A DNA stretch of 64,000 nucleotides from Desulfopila inferna (GTDB lineage: Bacteria > Desulfobacterota > Desulfobulbia > Desulfobulbales > Desulfocapsaceae): contig NZ_JAFFQE010000003.1 in assembly GCF_016919005.1 (NCBI RefSeq), forward strand, positions 558,001 to 622,000. The letters are read 5' to 3'. Shown here in pieces: positions 36,560 to 45,374 of the stretch; position 1 is the stretch's first letter; every line of letters starts with the position of its first letter. The notes below the pieces were generated by a model, which saw only the letters and a program-made list of their open reading frames with translations, had not been told where the DNA came from and ran no database searches. A program made the translations under genes and the position numbers.

Positions 36560-37708
36560 TTAATTTTCCCGGTATTGAACGAACTTGCCGTCTTTCACCG
36601 TCATCATTTCAAAAGCATTTATATCCAGACCGCTATGATCCTCAGGAGTGAACTGGAAAATTCCACCGGTGCCGACAAAGGACATGTTCTCAATATTTTC
36701 GCGTACCTTCATTTTATCGGCAACACCAACTTCCTCAAGCGCCTGCACCAATATCATCATGGCATCATAGGCATGTCCACCGAATGTACTGACCGGTTCG
36801 CTGAATTTAGCCTCATAGTCTTGCTTATACTCCACCAGGACCTTTTTTTGTGGATTGGAATCATCCAGGGTCTCGGCGATCAACAGGCGCCCCGCCGGAA
36901 AGATCACCCCTTCCATGGCCTTGCCGCCGACTTCGACATATTTTATATTACCGAAGCCATGACTGAGATAGAGCGGCACATCCCAATTTGCCTGTCGCAT
37001 ATTTTTGGCAAGAATGGTCTGCGCAGGGACAATCGACCAGTTGATGACGGCCTCAATTTCCCCTGTGCCCTTCCACTTGGCCACCAGCGACGACAGATCC
37101 GTCACATTGGGGGCATATACTTCGCTGGAAATTACGGTGATGCCATATTCCGGGGCCAGTTCTTCGGTGAACATCTTGCCCAATTTACCGAACCCTGTAC
37201 CGCCTGCCGCTACACCGATTTTGGAGATATTATTCTTCTGCATGTGCTCAAGAATCTTGCGAACCGCCAGGCTGTCGTTCTGAGGTGATTTATAAACAAA
37301 GCGGGCTACCGGATCGACGATCATTTTGCTGGAGGCGCAGGAAATCAGCAGCGTTTCCGATTTTTCGCACAACCCTTTTATGGCCATGGTGGAACCTGTT
37401 CTGGTGGGTCCTAGAATGGCAAAGACCTTTTCCTCTTCTATAAGCTGTTTGGCATATGAAACCGCCTTCTCTTTCTGTCCAGCGCTATCCTTGATGATCA
37501 GTTCGATCATCTCACCATTGATGCCTCCCCTGGCATTGATGGACTCAACCAGCATCTCCAGGGTATTAGCCTCAGGAACTCCTAGAAAAGCCGTTGGGCC
37601 GCTCACGGACAGAATTGCCCCTATCTTCAGGGTATTGGCCGAAGCTACGCCGCAAAGCGCAATGCATGACAGCAGTACAACCGCTATCTTGGAAACCGAT
37701 CTTTTCAT
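36560..37708 (-). CDS. livK: Liv-type ABC transporter amino acid-binding protein
   Basis: A 382-residue periplasmic receptor. A signal peptide is visible (MKRSVSKIAVVLLSCIALCG…SANT). Family pattern: LKIGAILSVSGPTAFLGVPEANTLE, GGINGEMIELIIKDSAG, ILGPTRTGSTMAI and FGGHAYDAMMILVQAL. GGAGGGG precedes the ATG by a few bases. It is the first gene of the transporter, followed by a strong terminator. Aromatic or branched-chain amino acids, or aryl acids, are possible ligands given the neighbouring IOR and PaaK genes. Confidence 0.92.
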   Translation of the reverse strand: MKRSVSKIAVVLLSCIALCGVASANTLKIGAILSVSGPTAFLGVPEANTLEMLVESINARGGINGEMIELIIKDSAGQKEKAVSYAKQLIEEEKVFAILGPTRTGSTMAIKGLCEKSETLLISCASSKMIVDPVARFVYKSPQNDSLAVRKILEHMQKNNISKIGVAAGGTGFGKLGKMFTEELAPEYGITVISSEVYAPNVTDLSSLVAKWKGTGEIEAVINWSIVPAQTILAKNMRQANWDVPLYLSHGFGNIKYVEVGGKAMEGVIFPAGRLLIAETLDDSNPQKKVLVEYKQDYEAKFSEPVSTFGGHAYDAMMILVQALEEVGVADKMKVRENIENMSFVGTGGIFQFTPEDHSGLDINAFEMMTVKDGKFVQYREN

Positions 37709-38163
37709 ATTTTCCCCTCCATTTACTTGTGATCAGGCTAAAAACCCCAGTCCCTGCCCTCTCACAATATTAGTACCTTACTCCCCGAAAGCCGACACAT
37801 AAAACAAGAAAATGGAAACAGTCTCTAAAGCCGTCAACTTACACATACTGCCAAGGTCAGCTCAGCTGGGTTAGTACCTTACTCCTAAACTTCTGTCACT
37901 CAGTTCAGTACCCCCTTGAGGGGTGCAAAAAACAGAAAGTAGAAATGTATTTAAAAACTTAAAGTTGGATATGCATGCAAGGTACTTGCTTGCCTTTTAC
38001 CGGCGTTAGTACCTCACTCAATTAAGCCGACATAAAACAAGAAAACGGAAACTCTTTTCAAAGGGCTTATATTCACTGCCAAGGTACTTATGCCCCTCAA
38101 GATATTGACAAGAGTCCAGCTCCGCTGGCTAAATACAACCGTTTTTTCTGTGCCGGATATCTT
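37709..38163. other. Intergenic region filled with repeat family A
   Basis: About 455 bases between the ACT-protein gene and livK, both on the minus strand. Most of it is three diverged family A units (37770-38132). The livK promoter is expected between 37709 and 37770 or within the repeats. Confidence 0.5.
37770..38132 (+). repeat. Tract of three diverged family A repeat units
   Basis: TTAGTACCTTACTC-like starts are at 37770, 37871 and 38006 (the last as TTAGTACCTCACTC). Units 1 and 3 share CCGACA(C)ATAAAACAAGAAAA with GGAAAC following, then ACTGCCAAGGT and a CAGCT…GCTGG end. Unit 2 instead has GTACCCCCTTGAGGGGTGC, the complement of a segment seen at 21924. Inverted unit 1 is found again at 52261-52372. 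The units differ too much and are too long for a CRISPR array. Confidence 0.75.
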
Positions 38164-38595
38164 TCACAGTTCGCAGATCTGGGCGCCGGACAAGGTGGTG
38201 ATACCTTTATTCTGCAGCACCTCAAGAGCTTCATCAACATCCTCAAAGCGAAAAATCATGACCGCATTCTCCCCGCTTTTATTAACGAAGGCATACATAT
38301 ATTCAACATTGAGTTGAGCTGCTTCGATAATCTTCAAAACTGAGGCCAGACCGCCTACCTTGTCCGGGACTTCCACGGCAATGACGTTGGTTCTGCCGAC
38401 AGTGAAACCACCGTTCTTCAATACCTTTTCAGCCTCTTCCACTTTATCGACAATCAGACGTAATATGCCAAAATCGGCGGTGTCCGCTAGCGAGAGCGAC
38501 CTGATATTAATACCGTTATCTGCCAGAACTCCGGTAATTTCCGACAGACGCCCCGATTTGTTCTCTAGAAAAATTGCAATCTGTTCAACTTTCAT
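38164..38595 (-). CDS. Tandem ACT-domain protein
   Basis: A 143-residue protein made of two ACT domains: the first begins [29 protein letters not shown], the second [30 protein letters not shown] 38595 has GGAGG five bases upstream. ACT domains bind amino acids and usually control enzymes or transcription. It lies 14 bases downstream of paaK copy 2, in the same unit as iorBA, so control of arylpyruvate or arylacetate metabolism by an aromatic amino acid is a reasonable inference. Confidence 0.88.
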   Translation of the reverse strand: MKVEQIAIFLENKSGRLSEITGVLADNGINIRSLSLADTADFGILRLIVDKVEEAEKVLKNGGFTVGRTNVIAVEVPDKVGGLASVLKIIEAAQLNVEYMYAFVNKSGENAVMIFRFEDVDEALEVLQNKGITTLSGAQICEL

Positions 38596-38609
38596 TCCAC
38601 CCTCCATGA

Positions 38610-39920
38610 TCAGATTTTGCGATTATCGATTACCCGCTGGGCTTTGCCCTCACTTCGCTGTATGGTTCTCGGTTCTACCAGTTTAACCTTGCAGGTCACT
38701 CCAAGCATGTCCTTGATCTCGGCCTGGATTCTTGCGCTCAGTTTTTCCAGGACACGAATTTCATCGGAGAAAATTTTGGTGCTGACCTCGACCTGAACCA
38801 GCATGGTGTCGAGATTGTCCTGCCGTTCGACAATGATCTGGTAGTGCGGCTCAACACCATCAATGCCCATAAGAACATGCTCAACCTGTGAGGGAAAAAC
38901 ATTGACGCCACGGATGATCAGCATGTCATCGGTTCTGCCGGTCACCTTCTCCATACGCACCAGGGTCCTGCCGCATTCGCAGGTATCATAAATAAGGCGG
39001 GAGATATCTTTGGTTCTGTAGCGGATAATGGGAAATGCCTCCTTGGTCAGCGTGGTGAAGACGAGTTCGCCCTGCTCGCCGGGTGGCAGTACCTCTCCGG
39101 TTTCCGGATCTATTATTTCCGGCAGGAAGTGATCTTCAAAGACATGCATGCCCCTGGTGGTCTGCAAACACTCCATTGCCACTCCCGGCCCCATGACCTC
39201 GGAAAGTCCGTAAATATCCACGGCCTTGAGGTTGAGCTTGTTCTCCACCTCCTCGCGCATATTCTCACTCCAGGGTTCGGCTCCGAAAATACCGACCCTG
39301 AGCGACAGTTTAGTGCGGTCAACCTGCATCTCATCCATGGCATCGGCAAGGTTGAGCGCATAGGATGGGGTGGAAAGCAATACCGTCGAACCGAAATCCT
39401 TCATGATTGTAATCTGTCTCTTGGTATTGCCACCGGAGACGGGAATGACTGTGGCTCCCATCTTTTCTGCACCGTAATGGACTCCGAGACCACCGGTGAA
39501 AAGACCGTAACCATAGGCATTATGCACCATATCGTTTTTGTCAGCGCCGGCACAGGTAAGCGCCCGGGCCATAATCGAGGCCCACAGCTCGATATCTTTC
39601 CAGGTATATCCTACCACCGTGGGCTTGCCCGTGGTGCCCGATGAGGCATGCACCCTGACCACCTGGTCCATGGGCACTGTAAACATGCCGAAGGGATAAT
39701 TGTCGCGCAGATCTTCCTTCACGGTGAAAGGCAGCTTCCGCAGATCGTCGAGGCTTTGGATATCCTCCGGCCTGATCCCCTTCTTCTCCATTTTGTCGCG
39801 ATAGGGCTTTACCGTCTTGTAGACCCTGGCGACAAGATGCTGAAGCCGCTTTAGCTGGATGGACTCGAGGCCTACCCGTGGCAGAGTTTCTATCTCTTCT
39901 TCCCAATAGAGTGCCGACAT
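38610..39920 (-). CDS. paaK: Phenylacetate-CoA ligase, copy 2
   Basis: A 436-residue paralogue of the ligase at 31070. Motifs: [62 protein letters not shown] and [14 protein letters not shown]. It is the third gene of iorA-iorB-paaK-ACT, 12 bases after iorB. In this setting it probably activates arylacetates or, as IOR already yields arylacetyl-CoA, recovers free acids or runs in the direction that conserves ATP (inference). Confidence 0.93.
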   Translation of the reverse strand: MSALYWEEEIETLPRVGLESIQLKRLQHLVARVYKTVKPYRDKMEKKGIRPEDIQSLDDLRKLPFTVKEDLRDNYPFGMFTVPMDQVVRVHASSGTTGKPTVVGYTWKDIELWASIMARALTCAGADKNDMVHNAYGYGLFTGGLGVHYGAEKMGATVIPVSGGNTKRQITIMKDFGSTVLLSTPSYALNLADAMDEMQVDRTKLSLRVGIFGAEPWSENMREEVENKLNLKAVDIYGLSEVMGPGVAMECLQTTRGMHVFEDHFLPEIIDPETGEVLPPGEQGELVFTTLTKEAFPIIRYRTKDISRLIYDTCECGRTLVRMEKVTGRTDDMLIIRGVNVFPSQVEHVLMGIDGVEPHYQIIVERQDNLDTMLVQVEVSTKIFSDEIRVLEKLSARIQAEIKDMLGVTCKVKLVEPRTIQRSEGKAQRVIDNRKI

Positions 39921-39932
39921 AACTTCTCCCCC

Positions 39933-40514
39933 TTACACACCGGCCTTTCTGCCTGCGGCAAAGGCCTTTAGATTAACTTCCCGAAACCGCTCCGGAACCC
40001 GATTTTCAATAACCTCAATACAAACAGACGGATCTATGGGCAGATATGGCGACAGGGCACCCACCATGACCACATTGACGGTTTTTACCTCGCCCACTTC
40101 CCTGGCTATATCGAGGGCATCTACGGTGATTACGGAAATATCATACTCAGCCAGCACATCGAGAACATTGTCGGGATAGGTCGTCTGTCCGGTAGCCACA
40201 GAGGGCGGCAGTATTTTCTGAGTATTGACGATAACCTTGCTGCCCCTGTGCAGATAAGGGAGGTAGCGGGCCGCCTCCATCATTTCGAAAGCCATCAGAA
40301 TATCGGCCTTGCCCGGTTCAATCAGCGGCGAATAAACCTTGCTGCCGTAGCGCAGCTGGGCGGTAACCGAGCCGCCGCGCTGCGCCATGCCGTGAACTTC
40401 ACTTTTTTTGGCGTCGAATCCGGCGGCAAGAAGACTGTAGGCCGTTATTTCACTGGCCAGCAAAATTCCCTGTCCGCCGACCCCTGAGAAGAGGATGTTG
40501 CCTTGCTTATCCAT
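39933..40514 (-). CDS. iorB: Indolepyruvate ferredoxin oxidoreductase, beta subunit
   Basis: A 193-residue subunit of the 2-oxoacid:acceptor oxidoreductase gamma/beta type: starts with ILFSGVGGQGILLASEI, then AKKSEVHGMAQRGGSVTAQLRYG and ADILMAFEMMEAARYL. It acts with IorA in oxidative decarboxylation of indolepyruvate, phenylpyruvate and hydroxyphenylpyruvate to aryl-CoA with reduction of ferredoxin. The start codon overlaps the iorA stop by one base (TAATG) and has a strong AGGA-type site. Confidence 0.94.
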   Translation of the reverse strand: MDKQGNILFSGVGGQGILLASEITAYSLLAAGFDAKKSEVHGMAQRGGSVTAQLRYGSKVYSPLIEPGKADILMAFEMMEAARYLPYLHRGSKVIVNTQKILPPSVATGQTTYPDNVLDVLAEYDISVITVDALDIAREVGEVKTVNVVMVGALSPYLPIDPSVCIEVIENRVPERFREVNLKAFAAGRKAGV

Positions 40515-42313
40515 TATTCCTCCCCCCGAGTGATGGCATGAAACTTACACAGTGAGGCACACTGGCCGCAGTCATTGCACAATATTTCATCTATTTTTGA
40601 AATCCCTTTTTGTTTCTTTTTATATCCCCGTTCTTCCGCCTCGCCTTCAGCGAAAGGAGTCCAGCTTATGGCCGGACAGCCCAGCCTGATGCAGGCCATG
40701 CAGCCGACACAGTTCTCCTGATTGGTAAAGTAGGAAACCGGCTTTTTCAACTTCATCTCCGGCAATAGCACGCACGGTGCCTGGGAGATTACAACGGACA
40801 TCTCTTCCAGGGCAACGGCCTCTTTGAGCACCTTCCTTGTTCCCGGAACGTCATGGGGATCGACCACATAAACGTGACGAACTCCAACCGAGCGGCACAG
40901 GGCCTCCAGATCGATGGAGTGGGCCGCTTCTCCTTTTATGCCGGTGCCCGAAGTGGGGTTAGGCTGCTGTCCCGTCATTGCGGTGATTCTGTTATCCAGA
41001 ATGATGAGGGTAGAAGCCGAGTTGTTATACACCGAGTTGATCAGCCCGGTGATGCCCGAGTGGATGAAGGTGGAATCCCCAATCACCGAGACAACTTTAT
41101 CGTGCGCCCCCTCACCAAGTGCCTTGGCCATGCCATGAGCTATGGACACCGAAGCCCCCATGCACACCGTGGAGTCCATGGCGGAGAGCGGCGGCAGAAA
41201 GCCCAGGGTATAGCAGCCGATATCGCCGGAGACGAACAGCTTCATTCTGGAGAGGTTGAAGAATATGCCCCGATGCGGGCAGCCGGCGCACATGTTGGGC
41301 GGCCGCATGGGCAGCTGCGGAGCTTGGAAAAGCTCCGGTCCGGTAGTTTGCTCGATGGCATTGCGCACTATCGAGGTATTCAACTCCCCCTGTGCAGGAA
41401 TCAGGTCTTTTCCTGTGCAGGCGATGCCCATGGCTTTGACGTGCATCTCAAGAAATGGATCAAGCTCTTCCACGATGACGAGTTCGTCGACGCTGTCGGC
41501 AAAGCGCCGGATCATTTTCTCCGGCAGGGGCCAGCACATGCCGAGCTTGAGGACAGCGGCATCGGGAAAGGCCTCCTTGACATAGAGGTAGGAAACACCG
41601 GAGGTGATGAAGCCTCTTCTGGTGTCACCTTCTTCAATAACGTTATAGGGTGCTTCCTCAGCTATTTCCCGGCATTTAATCATCCGTTCTTCGACAGCCA
41701 CCCGCCTTTTTTTGGCATTGCCCGGAAGCATGACAAATTTGGCGGGCACCTTTTCAATGCCCACTCCAACCGGAGGGTTTATCCTCTCGCCCTTTTCCAC
41801 GATTCCCTTCACATGGGCAATCCGGGTGGTTATCCGCATAAAAACCGGGGTATCCAACTCCTCACTGAGCTGGTAGGCATACCCCATAAACGCTTTGGCC
41901 TCGGCGGGATCGGAGGGTTCCAGCATCGGCAGCTTTGCGGCAAAGGCATAATTCCTGTTGTCCTGCTCGTTCTGAGAGGAATGCATTTCAGGGTCATCGG
42001 CCGTTATGATCACCAGCCCTCCCCGTCCACCGGTATACGAAGCGGTAAACAGCGGGTCTGCGGCGACATTGACGCCGACATGCTTCATGGTGGCCAGCGC
42101 ACGGGCACCGGCAAAGGAGGCGCCGATTGCTACCTCGAGACCAACTTTTTCATTGGGAGCCCATTCGGTATATACACCTTCATAGCGGCAAAGGTTCTCC
42201 ATTATCTCCGTTGACGGAGTCCCTGGATAACCCGATGCAACGGTAACTCCCGCCTCAAAGGCCCCAAGAGCAATTGCTTCGTTGCCGGACATCCAGAACA
42301 TATTATCTTTCAT
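40514..42313 (-). CDS. iorA: Indolepyruvate ferredoxin oxidoreductase, alpha subunit
   Basis: A 599-residue catalytic subunit. N-terminal part: pyrimidine-binding domain (GNEAIALGAFEAGVTVASGYPGTPSTEI). Middle: CAGCPHRG and TPP-binding GDIGCYTLGFLPPL and VIGDSTFIHSGITGL. C-terminal: two 4Fe-4S motifs, CVGCMACIRLGCP and CNDCGQCASLC. All elements of an intact IorA are visible. It is the first gene of the iorA-iorB-paaK-ACT unit. A GAGGAG lies unusually far (about 14 bases) before the ATG. The reaction is oxygen-sensitive, which supports an anaerobic host. Confidence 0.95.
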   Translation of the reverse strand: MKDNMFWMSGNEAIALGAFEAGVTVASGYPGTPSTEIMENLCRYEGVYTEWAPNEKVGLEVAIGASFAGARALATMKHVGVNVAADPLFTASYTGGRGGLVIITADDPEMHSSQNEQDNRNYAFAAKLPMLEPSDPAEAKAFMGYAYQLSEELDTPVFMRITTRIAHVKGIVEKGERINPPVGVGIEKVPAKFVMLPGNAKKRRVAVEERMIKCREIAEEAPYNVIEEGDTRRGFITSGVSYLYVKEAFPDAAVLKLGMCWPLPEKMIRRFADSVDELVIVEELDPFLEMHVKAMGIACTGKDLIPAQGELNTSIVRNAIEQTTGPELFQAPQLPMRPPNMCAGCPHRGIFFNLSRMKLFVSGDIGCYTLGFLPPLSAMDSTVCMGASVSIAHGMAKALGEGAHDKVVSVIGDSTFIHSGITGLINSVYNNSASTLIILDNRITAMTGQQPNPTSGTGIKGEAAHSIDLEALCRSVGVRHVYVVDPHDVPGTRKVLKEAVALEEMSVVISQAPCVLLPEMKLKKPVSYFTNQENCVGCMACIRLGCPAISWTPFAEGEAEERGYKKKQKGISKIDEILCNDCGQCASLCKFHAITRGEE

Positions 42314-42757
42314 AGTCGTTACTTCAACTCCTCATATCTATTGTTAAAGCGAGGGAATAACAGACATACCGGAAACATGACATTCCAGACTGCATGATAT
42401 GTACATCTCAAACTGCGATTGTTATTTACGGGAAAGAGATGCAACTACTCGCAAAATAAAACAAAATACTTACTCTGATTTCCCCACTTGTAGCAAGCAT
42501 TTTTTCAAACCAATCCCCCTGTTTACCCAGTGATAAAGCGACAAAAGCAGAACCGGCGCCCCAGAGGTTTTTTCACTTATTTTTGATATTGGTGATCATT
42601 TTGGTACGTTACAGAAATCCCTCTGCCCCTGATCAGTACACTTCTTCCATTGCTTCTGCTACAGAAAAAAAAGAACATCCTCTCATTCCGATATCTCGGC
42701 TGATTTACGTGTGTTTATTCATACAAAACCTTGTTTGATGCGCCGAGATGGGCTCTG

Positions 42758-42800
42758 CGATAAGCACCCGTACGGGCATAAACTCCGACTTCGAGAAGTT
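42758..42800 (-). repeat. Family B fragment
   Basis: Reverse complement reads CTTCTCGAAGTCGGAGTTTATG…CGGGTGCTTAT, matching 36445-36485 of the family B copy 1 and 52224-52256. It is isolated from the stem part of the element. Confidence 0.65.
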
Positions 42801-42957
42801 CTTTATACTGGGCGCAGTTGAATCGCGATTTGGCGGACCATCAACAATAAAAAAGATATAATATGATATTATCCTTACAGAATTCGAAATTTATACTTAT
42901 ACTATAAATTACAATTTCAGTAGAAACCATTCTATTGGAGTTTTTGGTATTATCGTG

Positions 42958-42985
42958 GATGGCGTCGTAGAAGGTCCGATCTCCG
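42958..42985 (-). repeat. Family B terminal fragment
   Basis: GATGGCGTCGTAGAAGGTCC and the following ATCTCC match the outer end of copy 2 at 48347 (GATGGCGTCGTAAAAAGCCC, then ATCTCC). It lies about 70 bases before the CBS-ACT gene start and opens an in-frame extension of that gene, which is not used as coding. Confidence 0.6.
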
Positions 42986-43053
42986 TCTGGGAGTTCGATT
43001 GCGATTTTTTGTCACTTATCAGCTTTTTTTTAAAACTACCGGAGGCACACCAC

Positions 43054-43722
43054 ATGTACGTTGGCAGAATAATGCATACCGATTTGATTACCGTATCTCC
43101 CAGTACCAGTCTGGAAGATGCAAGTATCCTGATCAAAAAGAAAAAAATTGATCACTTACCAGTCATTAACGACAGCGGCAAACTCGTGGGCATACTCTCC
43201 GACAGAGATCTTAAGCAGTACTGGGCATCCCCTGCTACCTCACTCAGCAATCACGAACTCAATTACCTGCTGCAGCAGGTATTGGTCGAAATGGTCATGA
43301 TCAAAACTGTTATCACCATTTCTCCGGGCACCACCATCGAGCGCGCCGCCCTGATCATGCAGGAGAATGACATCAATGCCCTGCCGGTTATGGAGGATGA
43401 TCATCTTGTCGGCATTATAACCAGTACGGATGTCATGGGAGTTTTGCTCAGTGCCATCGGCATCAGCGACGACAGTGTCCGCCTCGGGGTTATGGTTAAA
43501 GACAGTATCGGCTCACTGGCCGAGGTTTCGGAAATACTCAGAAAAGAAGAGATCAACATCCAGAGCCTGTTCTCCTGGCCTGAAAAAGAGCACAATGGTG
43601 TATATCAACTGGTAATGCGGATACCTGAAAATGACGGTCAAAAGGCCATTGATGCCCTAAACAGAAACGGTTACAAGGTTATTTTGAAATACGAAGAGGA
43701 AATAACCCCGTTTTTACCATGA
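43054..43722 (+). CDS. CBS-pair and ACT domain protein (AcuB-like)
   Basis: A 222-residue soluble protein: two CBS domains (about 1-60, VGRIMHTDLITVSPSTSLEDA; and 75-135, MIKTVITISPGTTIERA) followed by an ACT domain from about 145 (RLGVMVKDSIGSLAEVSEILRKEEINI). The arrangement matches the AcuB group, which senses adenine nucleotides and an amino acid or similar ligand. ATG 43054 has GGAGG eight bases upstream; the upstream in-frame extension runs into a repeat. The target is unknown. Next on the strand come a lipoprotein and a universal stress protein, at distances of 70-120 bases. Confidence 0.88.
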   Translation: MYVGRIMHTDLITVSPSTSLEDASILIKKKKIDHLPVINDSGKLVGILSDRDLKQYWASPATSLSNHELNYLLQQVLVEMVMIKTVITISPGTTIERAALIMQENDINALPVMEDDHLVGIITSTDVMGVLLSAIGISDDSVRLGVMVKDSIGSLAEVSEILRKEEINIQSLFSWPEKEHNGVYQLVMRIPENDGQKAIDALNRNGYKVILKYEEEITPFLP

Positions 43723-43839
43723 ACCACGTCTGGTTGTGCACTCTCCGGTTAATCATGAGCGTGAATTGAGATGTGCATTATAATTCTCATCTTTAACAGG
43801 TTCAATGCTCGCACCAACTTCAACAAAATGAGGGATAAA

Positions 43840-44361
43840 ATGCAGAGAAAATATGACATCTTCTCTAAATCAATACTTTTTCTTCTGTTCCCGGTTATAT
43901 TCTCCGCCTGCGCAGGACACCAATCAAACATCGGAAAAAGGGTAGTTGATGAACATGTCCTGCCAGCTGTTGAAACGGTTTCGTCACCCGGGAAATGGCA
44001 AACAAACGATTTGAGAATTTTATACAACGTCAAACAGGAAGGCGATTCATATATTGTGACAGGTGAATTACAGATAGATAACTACATCATCCAATCCTTT
44101 CCTTTAGTTGAAAACTTCCGTTTCTTCATCAACTATCTGGACGAAAACGACACGGTGATCAGCTCTAACGACATCAGCCCGGCAATAGGCTACAGGAAAT
44201 ATATACCGGAATTTCTCAGTCTGCGTAATGTGCCCACGGCACCTCCAAACAGTGCATCCTTCGCTTTCAGTTACTGGGGGACATTCGCAGGTTATAATAA
44301 TCAAGAAGAAAGTACCGGTGATTGGACAATCCATTTTTCCCCTTTTGGTGAGAATAGATAA
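43840..44361 (+). CDS. Predicted lipoprotein of unknown function
   Basis: A 173-residue protein with a lipoprotein signal: hydrophobic stretch ILFLLFPVIFSAC with lipobox cysteine at about residue 24. ATG 43840 is chosen for the AGGGA ribosome site six bases upstream. The mature part has a beta-rich pattern (LRILYNVKQEGDSYIVTGELQIDNYI…) and ends near WTIHFSPFGENR. I do not recognise a family with certainty. Outer membrane anchoring is the likely location. Confidence 0.75.
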   Translation: MQRKYDIFSKSILFLLFPVIFSACAGHQSNIGKRVVDEHVLPAVETVSSPGKWQTNDLRILYNVKQEGDSYIVTGELQIDNYIIQSFPLVENFRFFINYLDENDTVISSNDISPAIGYRKYIPEFLSLRNVPTAPPNSASFAFSYWGTFAGYNNQEESTGDWTIHFSPFGENR

Positions 44362-44432
44362 CAACTGCCAAGTTCTCTTCAATACTCGGGCGAATTATCT
44401 ACAACCGGATAGAAACAAAGACAGGAGAGGCA

Positions 44433-45314
44433 ATGAATCTTCATTTCCTGATCAATATCAGTTCAGATACGGAGAATCTCTACGGTGTCCGCTTTTTCAA
44501 CTCATTTTTTGAGGACAGCGGCAGCTGCAATGTCACCCTCTTTCATATATCCCGACTGGACAGCAGTGATGGTTCACAGTCGCTTATGAAGATGTGGGAG
44601 GGACCTGGAGAAAAAAATATCAGCGGAGACCTGACCGTCGGGGCCAAAAAGGCACTGGATAAGGCGAGAAGATACCTGGAAGGCAATCAGGTGACAATAG
44701 AGCAGGTGAAAACCAAAAGCGTAAGGGAACGTTACGGTAAAGTAAGGGATATTCTGAGCGAAGGAAGGCAAGGTCTCTATGATGCCATTATCCTCGGACG
44801 CCGTGCCACCTATGCCTTGCAATGGCTTTATGAACGACCGGGAGACGAGATCGCTCAGGCTCTGATCCAGGAAACTTCCCTGAACTGCCCCTTATGGATC
44901 TGCAGCGAGCCGGAGGAAGGAAGAAAAAATGTGCTGCTCTGTGTTGATGGCTCGGAAGAGTCTTTACGGGCAGCCGACCATGTCGGTTATATTCTCAGCA
45001 GGGCCAGGCAGCATGGAGCAACGGTCTTTCATGTAACATCGGGCCCCAAGGCAGATGCCGAAAAGATTCTCGATCAGGCTGCGGATGTACTGCTTTCCCA
45101 TGGTGTCGCAGAAGAGCGAATTCAAAGAAAAAGCAGCTGGGGAATGTCGACGGCAAACACCATTCTCGCTGAGAAAAACAGTGGACTTTATGCTGCCGTG
45201 GCTATCGGCCTGCATGCCCATAAAGAGACCAAAGGCATTCTGGGACAACAGGGAGGGATAACATCCAACCTGGTTAAAAAGATATCCAAAGCGGCATTAT
45301 GGTGCTGCCCCTAA
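44433..45314 (+). CDS. Tandem universal stress protein
   Basis: A 293-residue protein with two Usp-type halves. The second half is the more typical one (NVLLCVDGSEESLRAADHVGYIL… and AAVAIGLHAH near the end), while the first is degenerate (YDAIILGRRAT). Tandem Usp proteins bind ATP or act as stress-related regulators; no specific partner is evident. Start at the ATG after AGGAGAGGCA. It converges on the ABC-F gene. Confidence 0.85.
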   Translation: MNLHFLINISSDTENLYGVRFFNSFFEDSGSCNVTLFHISRLDSSDGSQSLMKMWEGPGEKNISGDLTVGAKKALDKARRYLEGNQVTIEQVKTKSVRERYGKVRDILSEGRQGLYDAIILGRRATYALQWLYERPGDEIAQALIQETSLNCPLWICSEPEEGRKNVLLCVDGSEESLRAADHVGYILSRARQHGATVFHVTSGPKADAEKILDQAADVLLSHGVAEERIQRKSSWGMSTANTILAEKNSGLYAAVAIGLHAHKETKGILGQQGGITSNLVKKISKAALWCCP

Positions 45315-45374
45315 ATCTGGAAAAAGCTCGATTTACCAGGCGTGATCTAGCTTACTAGTCCTTCATATACCGTT

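Larger units (their letters stand above)
42314..43053. other. Long divergent intergenic region with family B remnants
   Basis: A 740-base gene-free stretch between iorA and the CBS-ACT gene. It contains two pieces related to family B: 42758-42800 and 42958-42985. The first half includes AT-rich sequence suitable for the ior promoter. Open frames are short and lack ribosome sites. Confidence 0.5.

Noticed and set aside
37770-38132. Possible CRISPR array
   Set aside because: Only three units, over 100 bases long, diverged from each other, without constant short repeats and spacers; no cas genes in the window.
40853-42214. 453-codon open frame on the plus strand
   Set aside because: Lies antisense to iorA, which shows all catalytic and Fe-S motifs; composition is that of a complementary-strand artefact.
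42955-43053. N-terminal extension of the CBS-ACT protein
   Set aside because: The extension encodes repeat-derived sequence, and GGAGG is correctly spaced before the ATG at 43054.
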